Shown here: piece by piece, positions 1 through 8,910 of the stretch
Position numbering within the stretch: the stretch's first letter is position 1
Layout of the letters: every line of letters starts with the position of its first letter
Assembly: GCA_026708005.1 (NCBI GenBank)
Contig: JAPOVR010000130.1
Coordinates: 1 to 32,179, forward strand
Direction: 5' to 3'
DNA from: Actinomycetes bacterium
GTDB lineage: Bacteria; Actinomycetota; Thermoleophilia; Gaiellales; Gaiellaceae
Length of the DNA: 32,179 nt
Translations under genes and position numbers: made by a program
Notes under the pieces: model-generated
Told to the model about the DNA's origin: nothing
What the model saw: only the letters and a program-made list of their open reading frames with translations
Databases searched by the model: none

Positions 1-173
1 TTGGCCCAACACCCGACAGGCCCCACACCACCAGGGGCACCAACCCCCCGCCACCAACCACCCCCCCACCAAGGCCCAACCAGACCCAAAAGGACAACTC
101 AATTAGCCCTGGCGCCTTGGGGAGCCCGCTGGCTCGCGCCCCGCCGCGGTGGCCGCGGCTGCGCCGCTCTCGG
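1..173. other. Gene-free window edge, C/A-rich on the plus strand
   Basis: No convincing gene is seen. The first 110 bases are strikingly rich in C and A on the plus strand, with recurring ccacc and ccaacc words, and poor in T. The open frame running through them is low complexity (Pro/Thr/Arg/Gln) and has no recognisable domain. The same composition is found in the transposase remnant near 11.5 kb. The last 60 bases before the acyl-CoA dehydrogenase stop are ordinary GC-rich spacer. Confidence 0.5.
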
Positions 174-1319
174 TCAGAGGCCGAGGTGGCGGGCGATCAG
201 GATGCGCTGCACCTCGTTGGTGCCCTCGCCAATCTCCAGGACCTTCTGGTCGCGGTAGAGACGGGAGATCGCATACTCGTCCATGAAGCCGTAGCCCCCG
301 TGGATCTGGAGGGCCTCGTTCGCCACTCGGTGTGAGAGCTCGCCCGTGTACAGCTTCGCCTGCGCGGCCTCCAGTCCGAACGGACGCCCCTGGTCTTTGA
401 GCCAAGCGGCCTGGTACACGAGCGCGCGGGCTGCCGCGATCTCCGTCGCCATGTCGGCGAGCTTGAAACGGATCGCCTGGAAGCTCGAGATCGGCCGGCC
501 GAACGCCTCTCGCTCCTGCGCATAGGCGGCCGCGAGGTCGTACGCGCCCTGCGCGAGGCCAAGGCCCATCGCGGCGATCGAGATTCGGCCTCCATCGAGG
601 ATCTCGAGGAACTGCGCGAGGCCTCGTCCGCGCGGCCCGAGTAGGTTCTCGCGAGGGACTGCGCAGTCGCGGAACGACAGCCCGCGCGTGTCGGAGGCGC
701 GCCAACCCATCTTCTTCAGCGGCTCCGAGATCTCGTAGCCCGGCGTGCCGTTCGGCACGACGATGTTGGAGATCTCGAGCTCGCCATCCGGCTCCCCGGT
801 CGCGGCCGTGATCGTGACGCACGCGCTGATGTCCGTGCCGGCGTTCGTGATGAACATCTTGGAGCCGCTCACGATCCATGACTCGCCGTCGGGCCTGGCG
901 GTGGTGCGCACCGCCGCCGCGTCCGAGCCGGCACCCGGCTCGGTCAGGCCGAAGGCCGCCAGCCGTCGGCCCGACGCGAGATCCGGTAGCCAGCGCCGGC
1001 GCTGCTCGTCGTTCCCGAAGAGGACAATCGGCATCGTCCCCAACGACGTATGCGCCGCAACCGTCACGCCAACGGATGAGTCGACGCGGGTGAGCTCCTC
1101 GATCGCGATCGCGTACGAGAGCGTGTCGGCGCCCGCGCCGCCGTACTCCTCGGGCACGGGGATTCCCATCAGCCCGAGCTCGGCGAGCCCTGCCACGATC
1201 TCGTACGGGAAGCGGCCCTCGCGGTCGATCTCCTCGGCGATCGGCCTGATGTGATCGAGGGCGTACGCGCGCACCGTCTCTCGAATCAGCTCGTGCTCGG
1301 GTGCGAGATCGAAGTTCAC
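174..1319 (-). CDS. Acyl-CoA dehydrogenase
   Basis: FAD-dependent acyl-CoA dehydrogenase of 381 residues, the usual family length, catalysing alpha,beta-dehydrogenation of an acyl-CoA and passing electrons to ETF. Visible parts are the N-terminal helical domain, the middle beta domain with GLTEPGAGSD (near residue 125) and SGSKMFITNAG, and the C-terminal helical domain with QIHGGYGF. It ends in GEGTNEVQR, where E365 sits at the catalytic-base position of short/medium-chain enzymes. Isovaleryl-CoA dehydrogenases usually lack Glu there, so that assignment is less likely. The start is GTG, overlapping the stop of the upstream aminopeptidase gene by 4 nt (GTGA), so translation is probably coupled. 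Exact chain-length specificity cannot be read from sequence. Confidence 0.93.
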   Translation of the reverse strand: MNFDLAPEHELIRETVRAYALDHIRPIAEEIDREGRFPYEIVAGLAELGLMGIPVPEEYGGAGADTLSYAIAIEELTRVDSSVGVTVAAHTSLGTMPIVLFGNDEQRRRWLPDLASGRRLAAFGLTEPGAGSDAAAVRTTARPDGESWIVSGSKMFITNAGTDISACVTITAATGEPDGELEISNIVVPNGTPGYEISEPLKKMGWRASDTRGLSFRDCAVPRENLLGPRGRGLAQFLEILDGGRISIAAMGLGLAQGAYDLAAAYAQEREAFGRPISSFQAIRFKLADMATEIAAARALVYQAAWLKDQGRPFGLEAAQAKLYTGELSHRVANEALQIHGGYGFMDEYAISRLYRDQKVLEIGEGTNEVQRILIARHLGL

Positions 1320-2833
1320 GCGTCGGCTGCGGCGAGTGCGCTCGCGAGCTCTGCTGCCAAGCGGACCCCGTAGCCGGTCGCGCCGGCGCCGGTGAAGTAG
1401 TCGCCCCTCGTGCGATTCAGGTAGGCCGTGCCAGCGATATCAAGATGCGCCCAGGGCCCCTCGCCGACGAACTCAGCGAGGAAGCTCGCCGCGTAGATAG
1501 GGCCAGCCTGCCGGAGGTCTGAGGCGTTCTTGAAATCGGCGAAGGTCGAGCCGATGTGACGGCGGTACGTATCGTGCAGCGGGAGCTCCCACGCGTGATC
1601 GCCGCTGGCCGCTGCTGCTGCCTGCACGCGGGCAACCCAGTCGCTGTCATTGCCGAGGAGGCCGGCGAAGAAGTCGCCGAGCGCCACGACGCAGGCGCCG
1701 GTGAGCGTCGCGAAGTCGAGCATGTGCGTTGCTCCGAGCTCGCGGCAGTGGGTCAGCGCGTCGGCCAGGATGAGCCGGCCTTCGGCGTCGGTGTTCGTTA
1801 CCTCGATGGTCTTGCCGTTGCGCGCCATGATGATGTCTCCAGGCCGGTACGCGTGCCCGTCCGGCATGTTCTCTGCGGCAGGCACGACGCCAACGACCCG
1901 GATGGGCATGGTTAGCTCGGCAATCGCACCCATCGCCCCGACGACGGCAGCCCCGCCTCCCATGTCGGTCTTCATGTCCGCCATCCGCGCCGACGGCTTG
2001 ATCGAGATTCCGCCTGTGTCGAAAGTGATCGCCTTGCCAACCAGCCCGAGGACCGGGGAATCGGGCGCCTCCTCCGGCTCCCAGCGCACCGTGATCAGGC
2101 GCGGCGGGTTGGCGCTGCCTCGGCCGACCGCGTCGAGCGCACCCATCTTGGCGGCCCGTATCTCCTCCGGACCCCAGACCTCGCAGCTGAGCCCAGCGAG
2201 CTCGTTCGCGATCGATTCAGCCGCTGAGGCGAGCTCAGCCGGGGTCAGCTCGTTGGCCGGTGCATCAACGAGCTCGCGACAGCGGTTCGTCCAGCGACAC
2301 GTGCGCGCAGCACGGTGTGCAGCGGCCTCAAGCTCTGCTAGCTCATCCGTCCGCTCGCTGACGAGCACGAGAGCTTCGATCTCCTTGGGGCGCGGCTCGA
2401 TCGTCTTCCAGCGGCCGTGGTCGAAGCTCGCCAGAGCGGTTCCCTCGGTGAGAGAGCGAGCCTGCTGAGTGGGGTCAAGGTCGAGGCTCGGGTCGAGACA
2501 CCAGGCGATCGTTCCGCCGCCGATGCCACGGAGGCGGGTCACGACGCGCGAGGCAGCGGTGCGGAGGCTGTCGGCGTCGAGCTTTGGAGGCTTGCCAACG
2601 CCGACGAGCGCCAGCCGGTGGGCGGCCAGCTCACCGCGCGTGTGAACGAGCGCAACATGCCCGAGCTGCCCCTTGATCTCGCCGTCCTCGACGAGCTGCC
2701 TGAGCCGGCCCTGGAGCCTCTCGTTCAGAGCGCTCGCAGCTGCCGAGAGCTCGGGCGGATCGGTGATGAAGAGAGCGAGGACGTCGGCCACAGTCGACTC
2801 TGGCACGCCGCTCTGAACGCTGACATCGAGCAT
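1316..2833 (-). CDS. pepA: Leucyl aminopeptidase, M17 family
   Basis: Cytosolic two-metal aminopeptidase of 505 residues that removes N-terminal residues from peptides. The C-terminal catalytic half is intact. The metal ligands correspond to K267, D272, D290, D349 and E351, with catalytic K279 and R353, and the M17 signature NTDAEGRL lies at 347-354. Spacing matches E. coli PepA with a constant offset of three. The N-terminal half is the less conserved macro-like domain. The ATG start is preceded by a TACGAT -10-like box 9 nt upstream, so the mRNA leader would be very short. It is the first gene of a two-gene operon with the acyl-CoA dehydrogenase. The family sometimes doubles as a DNA-binding protein, but nothing here shows that. 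Confidence 0.95.
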   Translation of the reverse strand: MLDVSVQSGVPESTVADVLALFITDPPELSAAASALNERLQGRLRQLVEDGEIKGQLGHVALVHTRGELAAHRLALVGVGKPPKLDADSLRTAASRVVTRLRGIGGGTIAWCLDPSLDLDPTQQARSLTEGTALASFDHGRWKTIEPRPKEIEALVLVSERTDELAELEAAAHRAARTCRWTNRCRELVDAPANELTPAELASAAESIANELAGLSCEVWGPEEIRAAKMGALDAVGRGSANPPRLITVRWEPEEAPDSPVLGLVGKAITFDTGGISIKPSARMADMKTDMGGGAAVVGAMGAIAELTMPIRVVGVVPAAENMPDGHAYRPGDIIMARNGKTIEVTNTDAEGRLILADALTHCRELGATHMLDFATLTGACVVALGDFFAGLLGNDSDWVARVQAAAAASGDHAWELPLHDTYRRHIGSTFADFKNASDLRQAGPIYAASFLAEFVGEGPWAHLDIAGTAYLNRTRGDYFTGAGATGYGVRLAAELASALAAADA

Positions 2834-2910
2834 TGAGCGCGGATCGTATCGAAGCCTGATGGCGTCGCCTTTGCACCCGGCGACGTCAGGGTGCGGCTCG
2901 TGGCTCGCGG

Positions 2911-2916
2911 TATGCT
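2911..2916 (+). promoter_or_regulatory. -10 box of a probable leaderless promoter for the MFS gene
   Basis: TATGCT, followed by six bases and then the GTG start at 2923. The predicted transcription start (seven bases after the hexamer) coincides with the first base of the GTG codon, and no Shine-Dalgarno is present. No convincing -35 hexamer is seen. Confidence 0.5.
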
Positions 2917-2922
2917 CCGCTG

Positions 2923-4104
2923 GTGCAGCGGGGCGTTGACCGGCGGGCGATGGCGACGCTCTCGGTCGGCCACGCGACGACGGATCTGTCGTCTGGTGCG
3001 GTGTCGGCGCTCCTCGTCTTCCTCCGGCCTGAGCTCGGCCTGTCGTTCACCGAGGTCGCGGCGGTGATCCTCGCTTCAACGCTAGCCTCGTCGGTGGTCC
3101 AGCCAGTCTTCGGTCTCCTCTCGGACAGGCGGGGTGCGATCTGGCTGCTTCCCGGTGGCGTCGCCGTCTCGGGGGTCGGCATCGCGCTCGCGGCGGTCGC
3201 GCCGAGCTACCTGCTCGTGCTCCTGTGCGTGCTCGCCTCGGGCGTGGGGATCGCTGCCTACCACCCCGAGGCCTCGAAGTTCGCGTCGTTCGTCAGCGGG
3301 GATAGGCGGGCCAGCGGCATGTCGCTCTTCTCGATCGGCGGAAACATCGGCTTCGCGCTCGGGCCGCTGCTTACATCCTCGCTTGTGCTCTGGCTTGGGC
3401 TCGAGGGCGGGCTCCTGCTCGCGGTGCCTGCGGTCGTCATGGCTGCGTCGTTCCTCTGGCTCAGTCGATACCTGCTCGAGTTCGAGCCAGCCAGGCGTGG
3501 GGGTTTGCAGCTAACCGCGGGCGAGGACCGGCGCGGAGCGCTGTCGCTCTTGCTGACGATCATCGCTCTGCGCAGCGTCGGGCACATGGGCCTCTTTACC
3601 TTCGTTCCCCTCTGGGAGGTCGAGCAGGGGAGCGACGAGGGGGCCGGTAGCCGCGTGCTCACGCTCTTCCTGGTCGGCGGCGCGATTGGCACGCTCGTGG
3701 GGGGGCCGATCGCCGACCGGATCGGCCGGAGGGTCGTGGTGTCGGGTAGTCTCGCGCTGTCGATACCTCTGATCGGGGTCTACGTGCTCGTCGGCGGCGG
3801 TGGGGGCGTGGTTGCTCTCACATGCGCGGGAGCGATGTTGGTCAGCTCCTTCGCTGTCACCATCGTGATGAGCCAGGACTACCTGCCGACGCGCGTGGGC
3901 TTGGCCTCCGGGCTGGCAATCGGCTTCGCGATTGGGCTCGGTGGCGTCGCCGCCATCATCCTGGGAAGCGTCGCCGACGCCATCGACCTCCGCATAGCGA
4001 TGCTGGCGACGATGAGCGGACCGGTGCTCGGGGCGCTGCTGACGTTCGTGCTGCCCTCGTCGAGGCGCCCGATGGAGCAGCGGGTGCTCGAGGCACCGGC
4101 ATGA
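2923..4104 (+). CDS. MFS transporter, fosmidomycin-resistance (Fsr)-like
   Basis: Integral membrane protein of 393 residues with about 12 hydrophobic segments and a basic, short N-terminus. The first-half loop between TM2 and TM3 carries GLLSDRRG, the MFS motif-A variant, and the second half repeats it as GPIADRIGRR. The segments YHPEASKFA, GDRRASGMSLFSIGGN and YLPTRVGLASGL are typical of the Fsr/YfnC subgroup, which exports fosmidomycin and other small molecules. The actual substrate is unknown. The GTG at 2923 fits the leaderless promoter; an internal ATG at 2950 (MATLSVGHA) is the alternative start. It may be co-transcribed with the SCP2-like gene 45 nt downstream. Confidence 0.88.
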   Translation: MQRGVDRRAMATLSVGHATTDLSSGAVSALLVFLRPELGLSFTEVAAVILASTLASSVVQPVFGLLSDRRGAIWLLPGGVAVSGVGIALAAVAPSYLLVLLCVLASGVGIAAYHPEASKFASFVSGDRRASGMSLFSIGGNIGFALGPLLTSSLVLWLGLEGGLLLAVPAVVMAASFLWLSRYLLEFEPARRGGLQLTAGEDRRGALSLLLTIIALRSVGHMGLFTFVPLWEVEQGSDEGAGSRVLTLFLVGGAIGTLVGGPIADRIGRRVVVSGSLALSIPLIGVYVLVGGGGGVVALTCAGAMLVSSFAVTIVMSQDYLPTRVGLASGLAIGFAIGLGGVAAIILGSVADAIDLRIAMLATMSGPVLGALLTFVLPSSRRPMEQRVLEAPA

Positions 4105-4149
4105 TCGCCTACATGATACAACCGGCTTCCCAGCCCAGTGGGAGCATCT

Positions 4150-4458
4150 ATGAGCGAGCACATCCGCAAGTTCTTCGGATCGATCGGCGAGAACGTGGAT
4201 TCATCGCTGCTTGCGGGCGTAACGGCGAGCTACCGCTTCGATATCGAGAATGTTGGGAGTTGGCGTGTGGCAATCGCCGACGGGGGCGTCGAGGTCGCCG
4301 AGAGCGATGAGGGAGCAGACTGCGTACTGCGAGCGAGCGAGCAGACGTTCGAGGAGATCGTGCGCGGCGAGCAGAATCCCGCGACGGCGGTGATGCTCGG
4401 GCGCCTCAAGATCGAGGGCGACATGGTGCTCGCGCTGAAGCTGAAAGATCTGCTCTAG
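4150..4458 (+). CDS. SCP2 sterol-binding-domain protein
   Basis: Small cytosolic protein of 102 residues consisting of one SCP2-like lipid-binding fold: an amphipathic N-terminal helix, then the beta-sheet segment SYRFDIENVGSWRVAIADGG, then the typical tail ADCVLRASEQTFEEIVRGE followed by AVMLGRLKIEGDMVLALKL. Proteins of this type bind acyl or sterol-like lipids as stand-alone carriers. The ATG at 4150 is chosen because GTGGGAG lies five bases upstream as a ribosome-binding site; the in-frame ATG at 4138 has no such site. The partner is not identified. Confidence 0.85.
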   Translation: MSEHIRKFFGSIGENVDSSLLAGVTASYRFDIENVGSWRVAIADGGVEVAESDEGADCVLRASEQTFEEIVRGEQNPATAVMLGRLKIEGDMVLALKLKDLL

Positions 4459-5038
4459 CTGGGCGATGCCGACGGGCTGTTCGTTCGGGGTCTCCCTTTG
4501 GCTTGGGGTGTCGAAGCGACCAGGCGCAAGGGGCCTGAGAGAGCTGGGACGTGCGGCTGGGCAGCTCGCGGCGCGCTGCTGGGCTCTGTGGGCCTCGTTG
4601 TGCACCAGCCGGCCCCGAATTCGCAGGAAGACTCCGGGGGCCTCTGAGGTTGGAGCGTGGCGGCCGTCGGAGGTGTCCGCGGCCTGTTGAAGTCTCGTCA
4701 CGCTTCTGGCACAGATCGTGCGCAAGTCGTGCGCTCCTGTGGGCTACCCTCCCCCGGGTGGTGGGGGGCGGGCCGCCCTTGGCAGTGGCCCGGCGCGCCG
4801 GGCCTCGCGGCGGCACATGACATCGCGCTCAGACCCGAGTCGCGGCGTCAGCGCACCCCAGCTACCGACTCTTGCCACGGCGCGAGCTGGAGCTCTGCAG
4901 TCCGATCGGCGCGGGCTGGGCTCTCCACCATGGCTTTGACGGTGCGCTGCGGCTCTCGAGGCAGCGACCGATGCGAGGGCCCTGGCTGGGTTGCCGTGCC
5001 CCAGCCGTGGCGGCGCTGCGCGCTGGGCCTGGTTCCCC
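4459..5038. other. 580-bp gene-free spacer between convergent genes
   Basis: Lies between the 3' ends of the SCP2-like gene (plus) and the biotin carboxylase gene (minus). Open frames across it are short, overlapping and low complexity, with no family resemblance. It contains copy 1 of the dispersed structured repeat (4696-4778). The remaining sequence is GC-rich with no clear terminator for either gene. Confidence 0.6.
4696..4778 (+). repeat. Dispersed intergenic repeat, copy 1
   Basis: About 80 bp that recurs at 8596-8682 (same strand) and 30483-30557 (opposite strand). Shared blocks in order: CGTNACGCTTCTG, a short dyad (TCTG-GCA-CAGA here), a second dyad GCGCA-AGTCG-TGCGC, the invariant GGGCTACCCTCC, a small hairpin ACCC-tccccc-GGGT, then GGTGGKGGG-type G-rich sequence. 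Substitutions between copies 1 and 2 lie mostly in loops or between blocks. No inverted termini or target duplications typical of an insertion sequence are seen. Confidence 0.8.
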
Positions 5039-6658
5039 CTAGGGCTCGAGGGTGACGAGCGCCTGCTCGCTGGCAACCTGGTCGCCCTCGGCGACGTGGA
5101 TGTCCCGTACCTGTGCAGCGTACGGCGCGGCCACCGGCGTCTCCATCTTCATGGCTTCGAGGATGACCAGAGGCTCGCACGCTGTCACCTGGGCGCCTGC
5201 CTTGGCGAGCACCCTGACGACGCTCCCCGGCATCGGTGCGCAGACCGTGGCCTCTCCGTCAACGACGGGGGCGCGCGACCGCGTGCGCTCGACAGTCGGC
5301 GCGGGCCGGCGGCTCGGTGCCCCCTGGTCGGGCCCGGTGCTCAGACGGAAACGTCCCCGCCATCCTCTCGGTACCGCGTAGCGCCGGGAGAGCGGCGGAT
5401 GCTCATCGAGGAATGAGGTCGTTGCCGCTCCGGCCTTGACGAGGGGGTGACCGAGAGCCCAGCGCAGGAACGGGAGGTTCGTCGTGACCCCGTCGACGGA
5501 GGTCTCTTCGAGGGCGGTAGAAAGCTGCTCAAGCGCCGCGCCGCGGCTCTCGCCGTGGGCGATCAGCTTGGCGATCATCGGGTCGTAGGCGAGCGGAATC
5601 TCGTCGCCAGACTCGACGCCGAAGTCGGCTCGGATGCCCGTCGGCAGCTGTAGCGCAGTGATGCGCCCTCCCTGAGGGAGGAAGGTCAACGGGTGCTCTG
5701 CGTAGAGGCGGGCCTCGACCGCGTGGCCACGTGGTGTCGAGTTGATCTGGAGGGTCTCGCCTGCCGCGATTCGCAGCTGCCACTCGATCAGGTCGAGGCC
5801 GTAGAGGAGCTCGGTGACCGGGTGCTCGACCTGGATTCGGGCGTTCAGCTCGAGGAAGGACGCCCGGCCGTCGGCAGCGATCAAGAACTCGGCCGTGCCC
5901 GCGCTCTGGTAGCCGATCGCGCGAGCGAGCGATGCCGCATAGACGGCAAGCTGCTCGCGGAGGTGCTCGTTGACAGCCGGGCTCGGCGACTCCTCGATGA
6001 TCTTCTGATGCCGTCGCTGGATCGAGCAGTCGCGCTCGCGGAGCGCGAGCACCTGCCCGTGCCGATCCGCCAGGAGCTGTACCTCGACGTGGCGTGCCGC
6101 CTCGATGAGCTGCTCGCAGTAGACGCGGTCGTCGCCAAACGCGACCTTTGCCTCGCGCCGCGCCGCAGCGAGCGCGGCGCCGAGATCTGCACGATCCCGG
6201 ACGATGCGCAGGCCCCGCCCTCCGCCGCCGGCTGCGGCCTTCACCATCAAGGGGAAGCCGATCTCCTCCGCGGTGCCCGTCGGTACCGTCGGGATACCCG
6301 CTCGCTGGGCCGCCCGGCCAGCTTCGATCTTGTCTCCGGCAAGCCGGAGTGCCACCGGTGGCGGTCCGATCCAGCCGATGCCGGCGTTGTCCACGGCGGC
6401 TGCGAAGTCCGCGCTCTCCGCGAGGAACCCGTAGCCCGGGTGAACGGCGTGGGCGCCCGCGGCCTTGGCCGCCTCGACGAGCGCCGAGGCATCGAGATAC
6501 GAGCCGACCTCGTACGTGCGCTTCGCCTGCCGCGTGTGGAACGCGCCGGCGTCCTGCGGCGTTGCCACTGCTGCGGTTGCGATTCCGAGGCGGTCGCACG
6601 TCCGGAAGATGCGCGCCGCGATCTCGCCGCGGTTGGCGACGAGGAGCGTGCCGATCAT
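5039..6658 (-). CDS. Acyl-CoA carboxylase biotin carboxylase/biotin carrier subunit
   Basis: Alpha subunit of an acetyl/propionyl/methylcrotonyl-type carboxylase, 539 residues. The ATP-grasp biotin carboxylase part spans about 1-445 (NRGEIAARI at the N-terminus, HPGYGFLAES, the glycine loop GGGGRG, ERDCSIQRRHQKIIEESPSP, NARIQVEHPVTE). A biotin carrier domain with EAMKMETP follows, the biotinylated lysine being K504. The linker between them is only about 25-30 residues, much shorter than the roughly 150-residue BT domain of typical 650-700-residue methylcrotonyl/propionyl-CoA alpha subunits. The ATG overlaps the stop of the upstream crotonase by 4 nt (ATGA). With the methylglutaconyl-CoA hydratase-like neighbour and a carboxyltransferase nearby, methylcrotonyl-CoA is the likeliest substrate, but this is inference. 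Confidence 0.9.
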   Translation of the reverse strand: MIGTLLVANRGEIAARIFRTCDRLGIATAAVATPQDAGAFHTRQAKRTYEVGSYLDASALVEAAKAAGAHAVHPGYGFLAESADFAAAVDNAGIGWIGPPPVALRLAGDKIEAGRAAQRAGIPTVPTGTAEEIGFPLMVKAAAGGGGRGLRIVRDRADLGAALAAARREAKVAFGDDRVYCEQLIEAARHVEVQLLADRHGQVLALRERDCSIQRRHQKIIEESPSPAVNEHLREQLAVYAASLARAIGYQSAGTAEFLIAADGRASFLELNARIQVEHPVTELLYGLDLIEWQLRIAAGETLQINSTPRGHAVEARLYAEHPLTFLPQGGRITALQLPTGIRADFGVESGDEIPLAYDPMIAKLIAHGESRGAALEQLSTALEETSVDGVTTNLPFLRWALGHPLVKAGAATTSFLDEHPPLSRRYAVPRGWRGRFRLSTGPDQGAPSRRPAPTVERTRSRAPVVDGEATVCAPMPGSVVRVLAKAGAQVTACEPLVILEAMKMETPVAAPYAAQVRDIHVAEGDQVASEQALVTLEP

Positions 6659-7413
6659 GTCTGGTAGGTATCGTCCATCCAGCTCGCTGAGCGCTTCTCG
6701 AGGAAGGCGCGCAGACCTTCTTGGGCCTCTGCTCCCGCCCGGACGTCGGCGATGAGCTCGGCGGTGGCCCTTCCCGCGGGGCGTAAACGGACGAGCTCCT
6801 TCGCCCGGCGAACGGCCTGCGGGCCACCGGAGAGGATCTCGTCGATGACGCGCTGCGCCCCGCCGTCGAGGTCTGGGTTGATCTCGTGGATCAGGCCGAT
6901 CATGAGCGCCGTCTCAGCGGTGAACCTCTCCCCGGTCGTGAAGAAGCGCCGCGCGGCCGACACCCCGATCTTGTCGATGACGAAGGGCGAGATCGTCGAC
7001 GGGATGAGCCCGAGCTTCGACTCCGAGAACGCGAACCGCGTATCCGGATCGGAGATCCCGATGTCGCAGCAGGCGATGAGGCCGACGCCGCCGCCCATGG
7101 CGTGTCCTTGGACGCAGGCGATCGTCGGTGCCGGGCAGGCGTCGAGGGCGGTGAGCATTGCTCGCAGCCGCTCGGCGTCGGCGATGTTCTCGTCGCGCGA
7201 GAGGTCGACCGATGCCCGCATCCAGTCGACGTCGGCGCCCGCGGAGAAGCTCGGGCCCTCCCCCGCAAGGCGGACGGCACGGGCATCACCGACCTGATCG
7301 AGTGCCTCGTGCAGCTCGCGGATTACGTCGGCGTTGAATGCGTTCCGCCGATCAGGGCACGCCAGCGTAATGTTCAGGACGCCGTGCTCGCGCTCGACTC
7401 GAACTGTTGCCAT
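6655..7413 (-). CDS. Enoyl-CoA hydratase family, methylglutaconyl-CoA hydratase-like
   Basis: Crotonase-fold protein of 252 residues. It shows the oxyanion-hole segment SFSAGADVDWM near residue 55, the GHAMGGGVGLIACCDI segment, and SESKLGLIPSTISPFVI. The latter closely resembles the KLGLIPATISPYV motif of AUH/LiuC, the 3-methylglutaconyl-CoA hydratase of leucine breakdown. It is immediately upstream of, and overlaps by 4 nt, the carboxylase alpha gene, which matches consecutive steps in that pathway. A TAGAGT -10-like box (7421-7426) puts the predicted transcript start one base before the ATG, so the mRNA is probably leaderless. A general enoyl-CoA hydratase remains possible. Confidence 0.87.
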   Translation of the reverse strand: MATVRVEREHGVLNITLACPDRRNAFNADVIRELHEALDQVGDARAVRLAGEGPSFSAGADVDWMRASVDLSRDENIADAERLRAMLTALDACPAPTIACVQGHAMGGGVGLIACCDIGISDPDTRFAFSESKLGLIPSTISPFVIDKIGVSAARRFFTTGERFTAETALMIGLIHEINPDLDGGAQRVIDEILSGGPQAVRRAKELVRLRPAGRATAELIADVRAGAEAQEGLRAFLEKRSASWMDDTYQT

Positions 7414-7469
7414 GACCTTGACTCTACGCAGGGAAGGCGCTGTGTGCGACCTGCGGAGAGGTGCGAGCG

Positions 7470-8345
7470 GTGATCACGGGCGCGCTCGCAGCCGCCGTCA
7501 CGCCGCTGGCCGGGGACGGCAAGCGGCTGGACGAGGCGGCCATCGGTCCGCTCGTTGGCTTCCTTGCAGGAGGCGGGCTGGAGGGGATCTTGGTGCTTGG
7601 CACGACGGGCGAGGGCATCCTCCTCTCTGTCGCCGAGCGTCAGCGGGTGGCCGAACTCATGGTCTCGGCGGTCGGTGAGCGTTTGGCTGTTGCTGTCCAT
7701 GTCGGTGCTCAGACGACGGCCGACACGGTTGCGCTCGCAGCGCATGCCGGGGAGGTGGGCGCGGCTGCCGTTGCGGTGATTGGGCCGCCGTACTTCGCCT
7801 ACGACGACGCTGCCCTCACCGCGCACTTCGCCGCCTCTGCTGCCGCCTGCGATCCGTTGCCCTTCTACCTCTACGAGTTCGCTGCGCGCGCCGGCTACTC
7901 GATTCCTCAGGCCGTAATCGGCGAGCTGCGTGACACGGTCCCCAACCTTCAAGGCATGAAGGTGTCAAACATGCCGTGGGAGGCCTTCGAGCCGTATCTC
8001 CTCGAGGGCCTCGACGTGTTCGTCGGTCCCGAGACGCTCATCTATCCCGGCATGGCGAAGGGTGCCGTGGGTGCGGTGTCCGGGCTCGCCTCGGCGTTTC
8101 CGGAGGTCGTGGCCGACGAGGTGCGCTCGCCGAGCGCGGAGGGAACGAGGCGGATCGGTGCGCTGCGGGCCTCGCTCCAGTCCTATCCGCTCCAGGCGGC
8201 GCTCAAGCGGGTCCTGCGTCGGCGGGGCGTTCCGATCGCGCAGATCGTGCGCCGGCCGCTGCGCGGGCTCATGCCCGACGAGGAGCGTGCGGTCGACGGC
8301 ATCCTCGACTCCTGGCTGGAGGCAGAAGAGCGCGGAAGCGGCTAG
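7470..8345 (+). CDS. Dihydrodipicolinate synthase/N-acetylneuraminate lyase family protein
   Basis: Class I aldolase-type TIM barrel of 291 residues. It has the family signature GTTGEG near residue 45, a tyrosine (about Y135) in the FYLYEF segment, and the Schiff-base lysine (about K164) in GMKVSN. The segment after the tyrosine lacks the usual YNVPxRT of true DapA, so the substrate is more likely another 2-keto acid than aspartate semialdehyde; it cannot be named. GTG 7470 is preferred because GGAGAG lies nine bases upstream; GTG 7461 would overlap that site. The gene is transcribed alone and opposite to the carboxylase genes on either side. Confidence 0.82.
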   Translation: MITGALAAAVTPLAGDGKRLDEAAIGPLVGFLAGGGLEGILVLGTTGEGILLSVAERQRVAELMVSAVGERLAVAVHVGAQTTADTVALAAHAGEVGAAAVAVIGPPYFAYDDAALTAHFAASAAACDPLPFYLYEFAARAGYSIPQAVIGELRDTVPNLQGMKVSNMPWEAFEPYLLEGLDVFVGPETLIYPGMAKGAVGAVSGLASAFPEVVADEVRSPSAEGTRRIGALRASLQSYPLQAALKRVLRRRGVPIAQIVRRPLRGLMPDEERAVDGILDSWLEAEERGSG

Positions 8346-8595
8346 CTGCCGTTTCATCGGTGGAGGGTCCGACGCCCGCTCCAGCAGCCGGGCCTGCTTT
8401 GCCACCCTGGGCGGGCGATGCGCCCGATCCCGGGACGGGGATGAGCCGGGATGCGGCTGCGCAAGCGGCGCGCCCGAGCCGGCGATGCGTATGAGCAGGT
8501 GACCGAGCCAAGCTGGAATACGCCACGCTGGTGATGGGGCCGAGCTGGGAGGCGGCTGCGCAGAGGATCGTTGCGGGTGAGACTCGTTGCGGTTT

Positions 8596-8682
8596 CGTGA
8601 CGCTTCTGTAACAGATTGTGCGCAAGCCGTGCGCTTTTCTGGGCTACCCTCCTCTGGGTGGTGGGTCGGGGCGGGCTGTCCT
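8596..8682 (+). repeat. Dispersed intergenic repeat, copy 2
   Basis: Aligns base for base with copy 1 over the first 60 bases without gaps. The two dyads are cleanest here: TCTGT-A-ACAGA and GCGCA-AGCCG-TGCGC. The invariant GGGCTACCCTCC block and the ACCC-tcctct-GGGT hairpin follow, then a G-rich end. The copy points into the long spacer and away from the lyase gene. Confidence 0.8.
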
Positions 8683-8910
8683 TCGCGGCGGCGGAGCCAC
8701 GGTGGCCGGGGGCTTCGCCTCGCTCGACGACCGGCTCTGCTCGGCCATGCTGCGTGTCTCCATACAGCACCGCCACCTGTCCTCCATGATCTCTGCCGGG
8801 CCCCTCGGGTCGTGAACCGGTGTGTCCCCGCGGAGCACAGCCACGAGGTCGGGGTCCGTGCTCGAGGCCTGGGCATTCTCGGCTGCGCGTGCCCCTTACA
8901 GCACCGCCAC

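Noticed and set aside
4696..4820. Small conserved protein in the dispersed repeat (LAH.L.QKR.ET on the reverse of copies 1 and 2)
   Set aside because: Copy 3 has an 11-base deletion that breaks the frame, no start or ribosome-binding site is conserved, and conservation follows dyads rather than codons.
4466..5055. Short plus- and minus-strand open frames in the spacer after the SCP2-like gene
   Set aside because: All are low complexity, overlap each other and the repeat, and lack ribosome-binding sites.
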